From Candidatus Omnitrophota bacterium (lineage in GTDB: Bacteria; Ratteibacteria; UBA8468; B48-G9; DTJG01), in assembly GCA_023818965.1 (NCBI GenBank), contig JAMWCD010000005.1, forward strand, positions 62,001-126,000: DNA of 64,000 nucleotides, written 5' to 3'. Under the pieces are notes generated by a model that saw only the letters and a list, made by a program, of their open reading frames with translations, had not been told where the DNA came from and did not search any database. Below, in pieces: positions 35,441-42,578 of the stretch (its first letter is position 1; each line of letters opens with the position of its first letter). A program made the position numbers and the translations under genes.

Positions 35441-36520
35441 CTATTTTTTGCTGATTTCTTTCATTCTTTTCATAAAGTATCTAAAATTTTCAAAAGAGAT
35501 GTCAGGTGGAGCACTGTGGTCCATACCACAGATATATCCACCTTCTTCTATAAGTTTTTCCAATCTTTTTGTTTCTTCGTCTATCGCATGCTTTCCTTTT
35601 GCAATGATTCTTTTATCAAATCCACCCCACATTCTCAATGATTTTCCATATTTTTTCCTCAGTGCCACTACATCCATTCCTGCCTGAACTTCAAATGGAT
35701 ATATAATGTCAATACCTGCATCAAGCCATATGGGAATTAATGGATCAACATTTCCATCGCTATCAAGAGCAACAAATGAAACCTTTTTTTTATATGTTTT
35801 CAGGAAGTCGACAAGTTTTCTGTATCTTGGAAACATCATTGATTTTACAATCATTGGAGAAATCAGTGGTCCTGAATGATACGCCATATCTTCCCACAAA
35901 ATGAAAATATCAACATGAACAATTTCAAGAACCTGTTTCATCGTTTCAATGATATGGTAAAGAAATGAATCCATCATTTCTTCAACAAATCCCGCATCGT
36001 CATAGAACAGCATACACAATTTTTCAACTCCTACGAGATTCCTCAAAGGTCCAAAAAATCCTGCCCATCTATCAGCAGTGATAAAAAATGGGCAATTACT
36101 CTGTTCTGCTTCAATGAGTTTTTGTTTCCAGTTACTACCGATTCTCAAAGAAGCATCTGATTTCATTTTCTCGTTCCAGAATTTCCTGAATTCCTGTATA
36201 GTTTCAACAGGGAATTTCAAAAATTGTGGCATTGAGCTTTTTTCTTTACCTATCAATTCTTTCATCATCACGCCATGTTCATCAATGAAAATTCTATGAT
36301 GACCATTTTCAAATATGAGTTTTTTTTCAAATGGTGGAAACGGGTCAAAAATATGTTGAACCTGAACAAGTTTATCCGCACCAAAATCATCAATACCATC
36401 ATATCCTTCTTTTTTCCATCTTTCCAGTGTTTCAGGCCATGGTCCGAATAAATCCCAGAATGGATGCCGTGTTCTGTACTGATAATTCATTGAGGCATAA
36501 AAGCATTCTCTATCAGTCAT
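35441..36520 (-). CDS. UroD-like protein
   Basis: 359 residues from ATG 36520, which has an AAGGAG site; the frame extends upstream inside the previous gene without one. The fold is UroD-like (NYQYRTRHPFWDLFGPWPETLERW at the N-terminus, FILWEDMAYHSGPLISP, PFEVQAGMD). At the zinc-site positions of methyltransferases it has D253-x-D255 (LDSDG) and GYICGMDH with C331 and H335, so metal binding, if any, would differ. It overlaps the end of the SagB-type gene by eight bases. Second of four UroD-like genes in the window. Confidence 0.78.
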   Translation of the reverse strand: MTDRECFYASMNYQYRTRHPFWDLFGPWPETLERWKKEGYDGIDDFGADKLVQVQHIFDPFPPFEKKLIFENGHHRIFIDEHGVMMKELIGKEKSSMPQFLKFPVETIQEFRKFWNEKMKSDASLRIGSNWKQKLIEAEQSNCPFFITADRWAGFFGPLRNLVGVEKLCMLFYDDAGFVEEMMDSFLYHIIETMKQVLEIVHVDIFILWEDMAYHSGPLISPMIVKSMMFPRYRKLVDFLKTYKKKVSFVALDSDGNVDPLIPIWLDAGIDIIYPFEVQAGMDVVALRKKYGKSLRMWGGFDKRIIAKGKHAIDEETKRLEKLIEEGGYICGMDHSAPPDISFENFRYFMKRMKEISKK

Positions 36521-37199
36521 GTTTTTCTCCTTCACTGGATTTTTTACCGACAGGCATAAGATAAAGCACATCCTGATTAATTTTCATAATGTCTTTAACA
36601 AGTTTATCATCAAATGCACCAATTGCAACTGTGCCAAGTCCGATTGATTCTGCCTGAAGATAGATATTTTGACTAACATGTCCTGCCTCCATGTATACAT
36701 ATCGTATACCTCTTTCTCCGTATCTACCTGTTGTTCGTGAAAATTCTGCAGCAATGACAATTGTTGCAGGTGCTTTTTCAATACTCTTTTGTTTTAAAGC
36801 GGCAAGCGAAAGCATTTTTCTTATGTCTCCGGATGCTTTTTGAACCAGGCTATGTGAGGAAACAATATAATGATATAATCCTGGTTTTAAACCTTCAACA
36901 TTGCCTGCTACAAGGTATATTTCAACAGGATACGTTGCTCCTGCTGAAGGAGATGTTCTGCCACCCCACGGTGCTGTAATTCCCTGTGCCGCAAACATCA
37001 ATTGTGATATTTGATTTAATAACAGTGCATCATCCTTATACAACCTTATTGACCTTCTTTTTAATAAGACCTCTTCAAATGTTTTCTTTCCTTTCAACTC
37101 AGGTTCAGGTAATTTTATTGTTTTCTCTATTGTTTGCGAGAAAACTGGTAAACAGAAGAAAATAGCTACCACCGGAAAAAATAATTGTTTACTGACCAT
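36513..37199 (-). CDS. Exported SagB/ThcOx-type nitroreductase-fold oxidoreductase
   Basis: 228 residues. MVSKQLFFPVVAIFFCLPVFS is a signal peptide, so the enzyme probably acts in the periplasm. The SagB-type FMN domain is clear: LKRRSIRLYKDDALLLNQISQLMFAAQGIT, TSPSAGATYPVEIYLVAG, GLYHYIVSSHSL, YMEAGHVSQNIYLQAESIGLGTVAIGAFDD. SagB proteins oxidise azolines in thiazole/oxazole-modified peptides, but many stand-alone homologues have unknown substrates, and no precursor peptide or cyclodehydratase is near. A GTG at 37202 is also possible. It is 16 bases downstream of endonuclease V and overlaps the UroD-like gene. Confidence 0.85.
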   Translation of the reverse strand: MVSKQLFFPVVAIFFCLPVFSQTIEKTIKLPEPELKGKKTFEEVLLKRRSIRLYKDDALLLNQISQLMFAAQGITAPWGGRTSPSAGATYPVEIYLVAGNVEGLKPGLYHYIVSSHSLVQKASGDIRKMLSLAALKQKSIEKAPATIVIAAEFSRTTGRYGERGIRYVYMEAGHVSQNIYLQAESIGLGTVAIGAFDDKLVKDIMKINQDVLYLMPVGKKSSEGEKHD

Positions 37200-37215
37200 C
37201 ACAAACCCTTTTGAA

Positions 37216-37890
37216 TTAAATTATAACACTTTTTGCAATTTTTCTCGCAAGAATATGTGCCCTCCTGATGGGTTCAGGAATTCTGTAACATGTTGTACAT
37301 GATAATACAATCTTTATTGAATTTTCTAAATCAATAAGATTTCCTGGAGACACGACAACAGGTTTTGTGTCATGCTTTGTCCTTAACACTGCTCCAGTAA
37401 TTTCATTGTTCTGCTTGAGAAATGTAAAACTACCTTTTTTGTTTTCAGGGATAACAAAATCGCCGTTAATAACTGATTTTGCTACACCTATAGAAGTTTT
37501 ATTCAGTAGTATTCCAGCATGTGTTGCAAGTCCGAGTTTTCGTGGGTGAGCAGTTCCATGCCCATCAAAAAGATATACATCAATATTGTTTTTTACTTTT
37601 TTAAGTGTCTCCAGTATAATCGGAAGTTCCTTGAAAGCAAGTAATCCTCTGACATACGGAAAAAATACTGGAAGGACGCAGGTATGCTCACTTAAAATCT
37701 CAAGTTCAGGATAATGAAAAACAATGACAGCACACACAGCAATATTTCCTTTATATGCAATGTCTATTCCAGCGATTGTGTCGAGTTTTTGGTTTTTCCA
37801 CCTGAGAGAAATTTTTGATTTTAATTCTTCCTGTATCCTGATGGCTTCTTTTATTGATACATCCCAGGGATGAATATTTTTGTGTTCCAT
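37216..37890 (-). CDS. nfi: Endonuclease V
   Basis: 224 residues from ATG 37890 (a TTG at 37908 is in frame). The family motifs are AGIDIAYKGN (first catalytic Asp), FFPYVRGLLAFKELP (the YIPGLLAFRE-like loop) and YLFDGHGTAHPRKLGLATHAG (second Asp and His). It nicks DNA near deoxyinosine, the product of adenine deamination, in an alternative repair route. A TATAAT box on the minus strand (37922-37917) may be its own promoter. It heads the operon that runs to 32801. Confidence 0.9.
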   Translation of the reverse strand: MEHKNIHPWDVSIKEAIRIQEELKSKISLRWKNQKLDTIAGIDIAYKGNIAVCAVIVFHYPELEILSEHTCVLPVFFPYVRGLLAFKELPIILETLKKVKNNIDVYLFDGHGTAHPRKLGLATHAGILLNKTSIGVAKSVINGDFVIPENKKGSFTFLKQNNEITGAVLRTKHDTKPVVVSPGNLIDLENSIKIVLSCTTCYRIPEPIRRAHILARKIAKSVII

Positions 37891-37979
37891 ATGTTTAAAT
37901 TTTTCCAACCAATGATATTATAAGCAAAAAATCACAAAAGTAGAAACCATGAAAAATTGTCTTCCTTTTATACAGAATG

Positions 37980-38013
37980 TTCCTGAATCAAAAATACAAA
38001 CTGAATTCAGGAA
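37980..38013 (-). terminator. Inverted repeat between aldo/keto reductase and endonuclease V genes
   Basis: TTCCTGAAT (37980-37988) and ATTCAGGAA (38005-38013) form a perfect 9-bp stem with a 16-base loop. No long T-run follows on the minus strand, so it may be a weak or factor-assisted terminator, or an operator. Confidence 0.35.
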
Positions 38014-38052
38014 ATAGATAAATTTGACGACCTGTTGCAAAAACAACAAAAT

Positions 38053-39024
38053 TTACTTTGTGATATCAAGATAATACTTAACTTTTTCGGGCAGGAGTTT
38101 TCTTATCGGAAGGTTGTATGGACATCTTTGTTCGCACCTTCCACATTTTTTGCATTTTTCTACTGATTTCAATACACTTTCCGAAACAGTTCTTCTTAAA
38201 TTTGCTTGATAGGCAAGGGTTTCCAGCATCATGATGGTTCTGACAGGAATTCCTTCAGGACAGGGTTCAGGAAATATACAGTGACCGCAATATCTGCAGA
38301 AAACTTTTCCAAGTTTCCTTTTGATTTCATTGTAAAATAAGATATCGTTTTCTCTGATTTTGATGTCCTTAAGAACACTGATATTCTGCTCTACTTCGTT
38401 GATGCTTGCCATGCCAATCAATGCAGTACTAACTGGTTTATTTAAAACATATTTGATCGCTGAATCATATTTTCTAATGTTCCCACCAGCCATTGGCTTC
38501 ATTGCAATAATACCAGAGTGGTTTTCTTTCGTAAGAGAAAAAATTTTTGAATCAATTTCGTCTATACAATTTAATGGAAACATCAGAACCTGAAACTTCT
38601 TAATTTTTATGATTTTTTCATACAACGATGGGTTATGCGTTGCTATTCCTAAAAATCTGAACTTACTCCTTTTTGATCTTTCAAGAATTTCTGCATCTTC
38701 AATTGCTTTTTCTAACTGGTCATTGCTATCAATCATACTCAGAAGGAAAATATCAAAGTAATCAAGATTGAAGAATTCAAGGTACTGGTCAATCGTTTTT
38801 GAATTTCCACGTGTAGAGATGATAATTTTATCCCTGTTTCTTTTCAAAGCACCTTTTATTTTTTCCTGGGTTCCTGCATAAATGTCTATATAATTGATGC
38901 CGTATTCAACAGAAAAATCAATCAATTTCTCACTTGATTCTCTGTCGAGCCATGTAAATGCAACTCCGCCAAGAGAAATTGCACTCACCTTGATACCTGT
39001 ATTACCTAATTCCCTGGTTTCCAT
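38053..39024 (-). CDS. Aldo/keto reductase with C-terminal ferredoxin-like domain
   Basis: 323 residues. The barrel begins RELGNTGIKVSAISLGGVAF, the usual AKR start, with INYIDIYAGTQEKIKGAL around the active site. The C-terminal ~90 residues carry FCRYCGHCIFPEPCPEGIPV and a 4Fe-4S motif CKKCGRCEQRCPYNLPIRKLL. These ferredoxin-tailed AKRs are common in anaerobes; they probably couple sugar or aldehyde redox to ferredoxin. A promoter lies directly upstream. Substrate unknown. Confidence 0.87.
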   Translation of the reverse strand: METRELGNTGIKVSAISLGGVAFTWLDRESSEKLIDFSVEYGINYIDIYAGTQEKIKGALKRNRDKIIISTRGNSKTIDQYLEFFNLDYFDIFLLSMIDSNDQLEKAIEDAEILERSKRSKFRFLGIATHNPSLYEKIIKIKKFQVLMFPLNCIDEIDSKIFSLTKENHSGIIAMKPMAGGNIRKYDSAIKYVLNKPVSTALIGMASINEVEQNISVLKDIKIRENDILFYNEIKRKLGKVFCRYCGHCIFPEPCPEGIPVRTIMMLETLAYQANLRRTVSESVLKSVEKCKKCGRCEQRCPYNLPIRKLLPEKVKYYLDITK

Positions 39025-39057
39025 TTTCTCAAATTTTCACCCTAATTTGTTCCTTTA

Positions 39058-39085
39058 AGTATAGCAAATTTTCGTTCAGAAACAA
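39058..39085 (-). promoter_or_regulatory. Predicted promoter of the aldo/keto reductase gene
   Basis: Minus strand TTGTTT (39085-39080), 16 bases, TATACT (39063-39058); the ATG is at 39024. Confidence 0.45.
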
Positions 39086-39133
39086 AGTGCTTTTTCTCAT
39101 CAGGTGTCGGCGAATTTTTTCAACAATTCTCAT

Positions 39134-39331
39134 CTATTTCCTTAAAAAAATTGTTAAAAGAACTGTCAGCAAAATACTGATGAGAATTGAACTGGCAAGT
39201 GGAAAATAAAAATGGAAGTTTCCTCTGTGATATTCGAAATCACCTGGTAATCTTCCCAGTATCTTAGCGTTGACCAGCAATCCTGCGATAATAAGCACAA
39301 TTCCCATCAGTATAAGAAATCTTCCTGTCAT
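39134..39331 (-). CDS. DUF2905 small membrane protein
   Basis: 65 residues with two membrane helices (about 5-22 and 43-62) joined by the family's hallmark loop GRLPGDFEYHRGNFHFYFPLASSI. The function of DUF2905 is unknown. The start ATG 39331 has a GAGG site, 20 bases after the tRNA gene; the tRNA and this gene are likely co-transcribed. Confidence 0.9.
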   Translation of the reverse strand: MTGRFLILMGIVLIIAGLLVNAKILGRLPGDFEYHRGNFHFYFPLASSILISILLTVLLTIFLRK

Positions 39332-39351
39332 ATTCGTCCTCTTTTTTAAAC

Positions 39352-39428
39352 TGGCGCGCCTGGCGCGATTTGAACGCGCGACCTCTGGATTCGAAGTCCA
39401 TCGCTCTATCCAGCTGAGCTACAGGCGC
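39352..39428 (-). tRNA. tRNA-Arg (anticodon TCG), CCA encoded
   Basis: On the minus strand the acceptor stem GCGCCTG/CAGGCGC, D arm GCTC-AGCTGGATA-GAGC, anticodon loop CTTCGAA (TCG), T arm GCGCG-TTCAAAT-CGCGC and discriminator G followed by encoded CCA are all present (77 bases). The outermost anticodon-stem pair is an A-G mismatch. It would read CGA and possibly other CGN codons. A TATAAT box (39440-39435) ends only six bases before the first tRNA base. Confidence 0.97.
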
Positions 39429-39463
39429 CAATATATTATACCCCAGGAAAAACCAGATTGTTA

Positions 39464-40645
39464 TTAAGGTTCTGTAACTTTTCCCGCAAAAAGGATGATG
39501 CTGGAATTTTCTTCAATGATGAAGAATAAAAATGGGTGGTCTGCCCTGAAAATTTTCTTTGTTTCAGGTCTGACTGCAGTGACGTTCATAACAATACCAG
39601 TTACAGCTGCGGCTTCTGTGCCTTCTTCGTTCACGTCAACATATGTTTTCTGAATTGCTTTTGAAATAAAAAGGTCCTTGTTTCCTGTGATTTTTGAAAA
39701 GTCAGCCAGTGGAGTAAAAGCAGTTGTTATTCCAAGATTTTTCAGTGGAGGTATTAAATCATATGTTGATTCAATTTTGAATTTCGGAACAAAGATATCA
39801 ACCTTCTGTAAGTTTAAATTTTTCTGCAACCTTGTGAAATATCTAAAATCCAGTTGATTTTTTTCAACTTCATTTTCCTTTGGCAGGACAATAATCATTG
39901 AGAGATTTTTACATGCGTAGGGAATTTTAATTACCTGAAAATTTTCATCCTCAGTATAGGGAAATTCCTTGTTAAGAAGTTGCATCATCTTTACCTTTAT
40001 TGTTTTATTTTTGTTAACCTTGAAATCATCTTCTACTGTTGCTTTCTTATCAAACTGAAATTGCCAGATACCCTTGAAATAGACAGCATTTGTGAGAATA
40101 ATCCTTGTCATCTGATTAATATCGCTAATATTCAGGAGGTTTTTTATTTTATCGTTTGTCTTTTTTTCTGCCCACTGGTTTATTTTTTTTACTGCCTGTT
40201 CGGGTTGTGTTATGAAATCGAGATTATAGGATTCGCCGTTATAGTAATGAGTCAGGGTTGTGATATATGAGTCAAGCAATTGAAAATTTTTTTGCAACCA
40301 GAATGCATTTGCAATTGACAGATTACAATTTTCGTCTTTCTTATTTAACAGTGTGCTCAATACCTGAAATGAATTGTGTCTTGTTTCCTCATCAGGAAAA
40401 CAAAATACTGATTTTATTTCCTTTGCTGTTTTTCCGTCTGCACCTTCATAAGCCATGCCAAATGCAGAAATAATACTTACAGGAGAAAAAAATAAATTTT
40501 GTTTGTGATTCAATTGAGAGTAAAAATCAAAGGTGAATTTATTGTTCGCTTCAGCAATTGAAAAATATTCCTTCATTGGTTTTTCCTCGCAGTGTAAAAA
40601 GCAACATAAAAATGGTAAAACAATCGTAATGATAATTTTTTTCAT
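39464..40645 (-). CDS. Exported serpin (serine/cysteine protease inhibitor)
   Basis: 393 residues, full serpin length. MKKIIITIVLPFLCCFLHC is a signal peptide, perhaps lipoprotein-like. Family motifs are FTFDFYSQLNHKQNLFFSPVSIISAFGMAYEGA, ILTNAVYFKGIWQFQFD, MIIVLPKE and the C-terminal FRADHPFLFFIIEENSSIILFAGKV. The reactive loop has an inhibitory-type hinge, G342-TEAAAVTG; by alignment P1-P1' would be Thr356-Ala357, which favours elastase-like targets. An inhibitor rather than a storage serpin is therefore likely. A GGAGG site precedes the ATG. Bacterial serpins are patchy in distribution and often transferred. Confidence 0.93.
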   Translation of the reverse strand: MKKIIITIVLPFLCCFLHCEEKPMKEYFSIAEANNKFTFDFYSQLNHKQNLFFSPVSIISAFGMAYEGADGKTAKEIKSVFCFPDEETRHNSFQVLSTLLNKKDENCNLSIANAFWLQKNFQLLDSYITTLTHYYNGESYNLDFITQPEQAVKKINQWAEKKTNDKIKNLLNISDINQMTRIILTNAVYFKGIWQFQFDKKATVEDDFKVNKNKTIKVKMMQLLNKEFPYTEDENFQVIKIPYACKNLSMIIVLPKENEVEKNQLDFRYFTRLQKNLNLQKVDIFVPKFKIESTYDLIPPLKNLGITTAFTPLADFSKITGNKDLFISKAIQKTYVDVNEEGTEAAAVTGIVMNVTAVRPETKKIFRADHPFLFFIIEENSSIILFAGKVTEP

Positions 40646-40688
40646 ATTGCCTCCCTTTATAAATTAGACAGGAAAAGGGCAAAAAAGT

Positions 40689-41528
40689 TCACGATTGGTG
40701 TTCGTTCAGAATTTCCTTCAATATCTCAACATTTTCTTTGACCTGGTCCTTATACTTCTGGAAGACACCAATAAGAACAAAATCGTCCTTTTTAATGTTT
40801 TCAATGGCAAATCTTAAGGCATTTTTTGTTTGATCTCTGTTTTTACACAATCTTCCTGCGCCCAATATCTTGTATGCAATGCAGGGTTTTTTTACTTTTT
40901 TTATTACCTCACACATTTTCTCAGGGTCAGAGAAATCAAAAATTTCTCCTTCTGAGCCCTTTATTGCTGTTAATCCTTTTTTTCCCCTTCCAGTAAGATT
41001 GAAGAAGCAACATAGATAAAAGTCAATATCCCAGTTTTCTTCTTCTGCCATGGCAATAAACTCAGGTTGATGTGAAGCAATACCACAGGCATAGCCAGTA
41101 TCCCTCATCATTTTAATATGTTCAAGCACAATGTGTTTCTTTCCTTCCATTAAAAGATTATCAATATGCCCGCCATGATGATAAATAAATGAGGGTTTAA
41201 ATTTTGAGGATGTTATCAGCGATAAATTTGCCTGGAAACTAATGTATTCTGGTGCTGTCTGAGCAAGCCAGTGAAAATTTTTTGCCCTTCCTTCATTGTA
41301 ATATTCTCTAAGTAATCTTACCATATGCCTGTCAGCCCGACAGCAGAATGCATTTATACCTGAATTTTGAGCGTTGTCCCACGTTTTTTTAATCTCTTCT
41401 GCTGAATAAAAATCCATCATTTCTGAATCAAGTTCTGGTGTCTGATGAGAAAATCCACTGAAGGGATTTGAGCCGAGAATTAATTTTGAAATCTTATGCC
41501 CGAAAAAATCAATTTCTGGAATTTTCAT
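40689..41528 (-). CDS. TIM-barrel protein, aldo/keto-reductase-like
   Basis: 279 residues without signal peptide. It begins KISKLILGSNPFSGFSHQ and has GINAFCCRADRHMVRLL, KPSFIYHHGGHIDNLL and CGIASHQPEFIAMAEE, a barrel related to aldo/keto reductases, but the AKR catalytic tetrad is not recognisable. His-rich YHHGGH suggests a metal or substrate site. It starts four bases after the Gfo/Idh/MocA gene and ends the carbohydrate operon with it and the DUF4838 protein. Confidence 0.6.
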   Translation of the reverse strand: MKIPEIDFFGHKISKLILGSNPFSGFSHQTPELDSEMMDFYSAEEIKKTWDNAQNSGINAFCCRADRHMVRLLREYYNEGRAKNFHWLAQTAPEYISFQANLSLITSSKFKPSFIYHHGGHIDNLLMEGKKHIVLEHIKMMRDTGYACGIASHQPEFIAMAEEENWDIDFYLCCFFNLTGRGKKGLTAIKGSEGEIFDFSDPEKMCEVIKKVKKPCIAYKILGAGRLCKNRDQTKNALRFAIENIKKDDFVLIGVFQKYKDQVKENVEILKEILNEHQS

Positions 41529-41532
41529 TTAA

Positions 41533-42567
41533 CTACTCCCATTTAATCTTTACCTGTTTTTTTAATCTGGCACTTTCAATCGCACCAAAAACCATTGCAA
41601 GACTTTTGATGTTGTCAGATGCCACTGTCATTGGTTTGTTGTCTGTTTTTATGCAATGAATGAATTCTCGAATTAACCCATAATGTCCTTCTGAATTTTC
41701 TTTTCTTTCAGGGAAACTTATTTTTAATTGTCTTGTTTTTCTAATGAAACCTGTTCTTCCAGTAACCTTTTGTGCCTCAAATTTTTCCATCCCATTCCAG
41801 ATTGCAGAACCTTTTTCTCCAATAAATCTCCAGTTTCCTGCCCATGTGGTATTAATTCCTTCAGAACACCATGAACCAAGGTATGTATAAACTATTCCAC
41901 CTGTCATTTCAAAAATTGCATGTGCTGATGCGCCATGAGTGTACCATGAACCATGAGGATTCCACTCATGGCAATAAACAGAAACAGGGTCACTACCTGT
42001 AAGAAATCTTGCCATATCAAATGTGTGAATAGCCATGTCAACAAGCAAAACATGTTCCATTTGATCTCTGAATCCACCAAAATGTGCACCGATATAAAAT
42101 TCACTATTAACTGTTGTCAGGTTTCCGATCTTTTTTGCTGAAAGAAACTTCTGAACTCCGCGGATGTAATTATAGTATCGCCTGTTTTGAATGACCGCAA
42201 GGATTTTACTCCTTTTTTCTGCTTCTTCAACCATTTCTTTTGCTCGTTTCATGCTATCTGCAAGTGGTTTTTCTACAAGAACATGACACCCATATTTCAA
42301 TGCAAACATTGTTGTTTCATAATGTGCCTCAGGGGTTGTACAGTTGAAAATTGCATCAGGTTTAATTTTCTTAATCGCTTCTCTGTATTCAGTCCCTATA
42401 AAAACATTTTTTAATTTGAATTCATTTGCTTTTTCCTCTGCAGCATTTCTTCTGATATCGACAAGACCTGCAATTTCTATATCCTTTTCCTTCAGGGCAG
42501 GTATTAACCATGCCCTGCTGATTCCTCCACAACCAATCACCACTACCTTAATCTTTGAGTTTCCCAT
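41533..42567 (-). CDS. Gfo/Idh/MocA family oxidoreductase
   Basis: 344 residues from ATG 42567, which follows a GGAGGG site; an ATG at 42579 overlaps the preceding stop and is less likely. The NAD-binding domain has VVVIGCGGISRAW and CTTPEAHYETTMFALKYGCHVLVEKPLA (EKP motif); the second domain has LVDMAIHTFDMARFLTG. Such enzymes oxidise or reduce sugars, inositols and similar compounds. It follows directly on the giant DUF4838 protein, so it may process a released sugar or uronic acid. Confidence 0.88.
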   Translation of the reverse strand: MGNSKIKVVVIGCGGISRAWLIPALKEKDIEIAGLVDIRRNAAEEKANEFKLKNVFIGTEYREAIKKIKPDAIFNCTTPEAHYETTMFALKYGCHVLVEKPLADSMKRAKEMVEEAEKRSKILAVIQNRRYYNYIRGVQKFLSAKKIGNLTTVNSEFYIGAHFGGFRDQMEHVLLVDMAIHTFDMARFLTGSDPVSVYCHEWNPHGSWYTHGASAHAIFEMTGGIVYTYLGSWCSEGINTTWAGNWRFIGEKGSAIWNGMEKFEAQKVTGRTGFIRKTRQLKISFPERKENSEGHYGLIREFIHCIKTDNKPMTVASDNIKSLAMVFGAIESARLKKQVKIKWE

Positions 42568-42578
42568 TTTTCCCTCCA

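Noticed and set aside
36513-37199. Thiazole/oxazole-modified microcin cluster
   Set aside because: Only a SagB-type gene is present; no SagC/SagD cyclodehydratase or precursor peptide was found around it.
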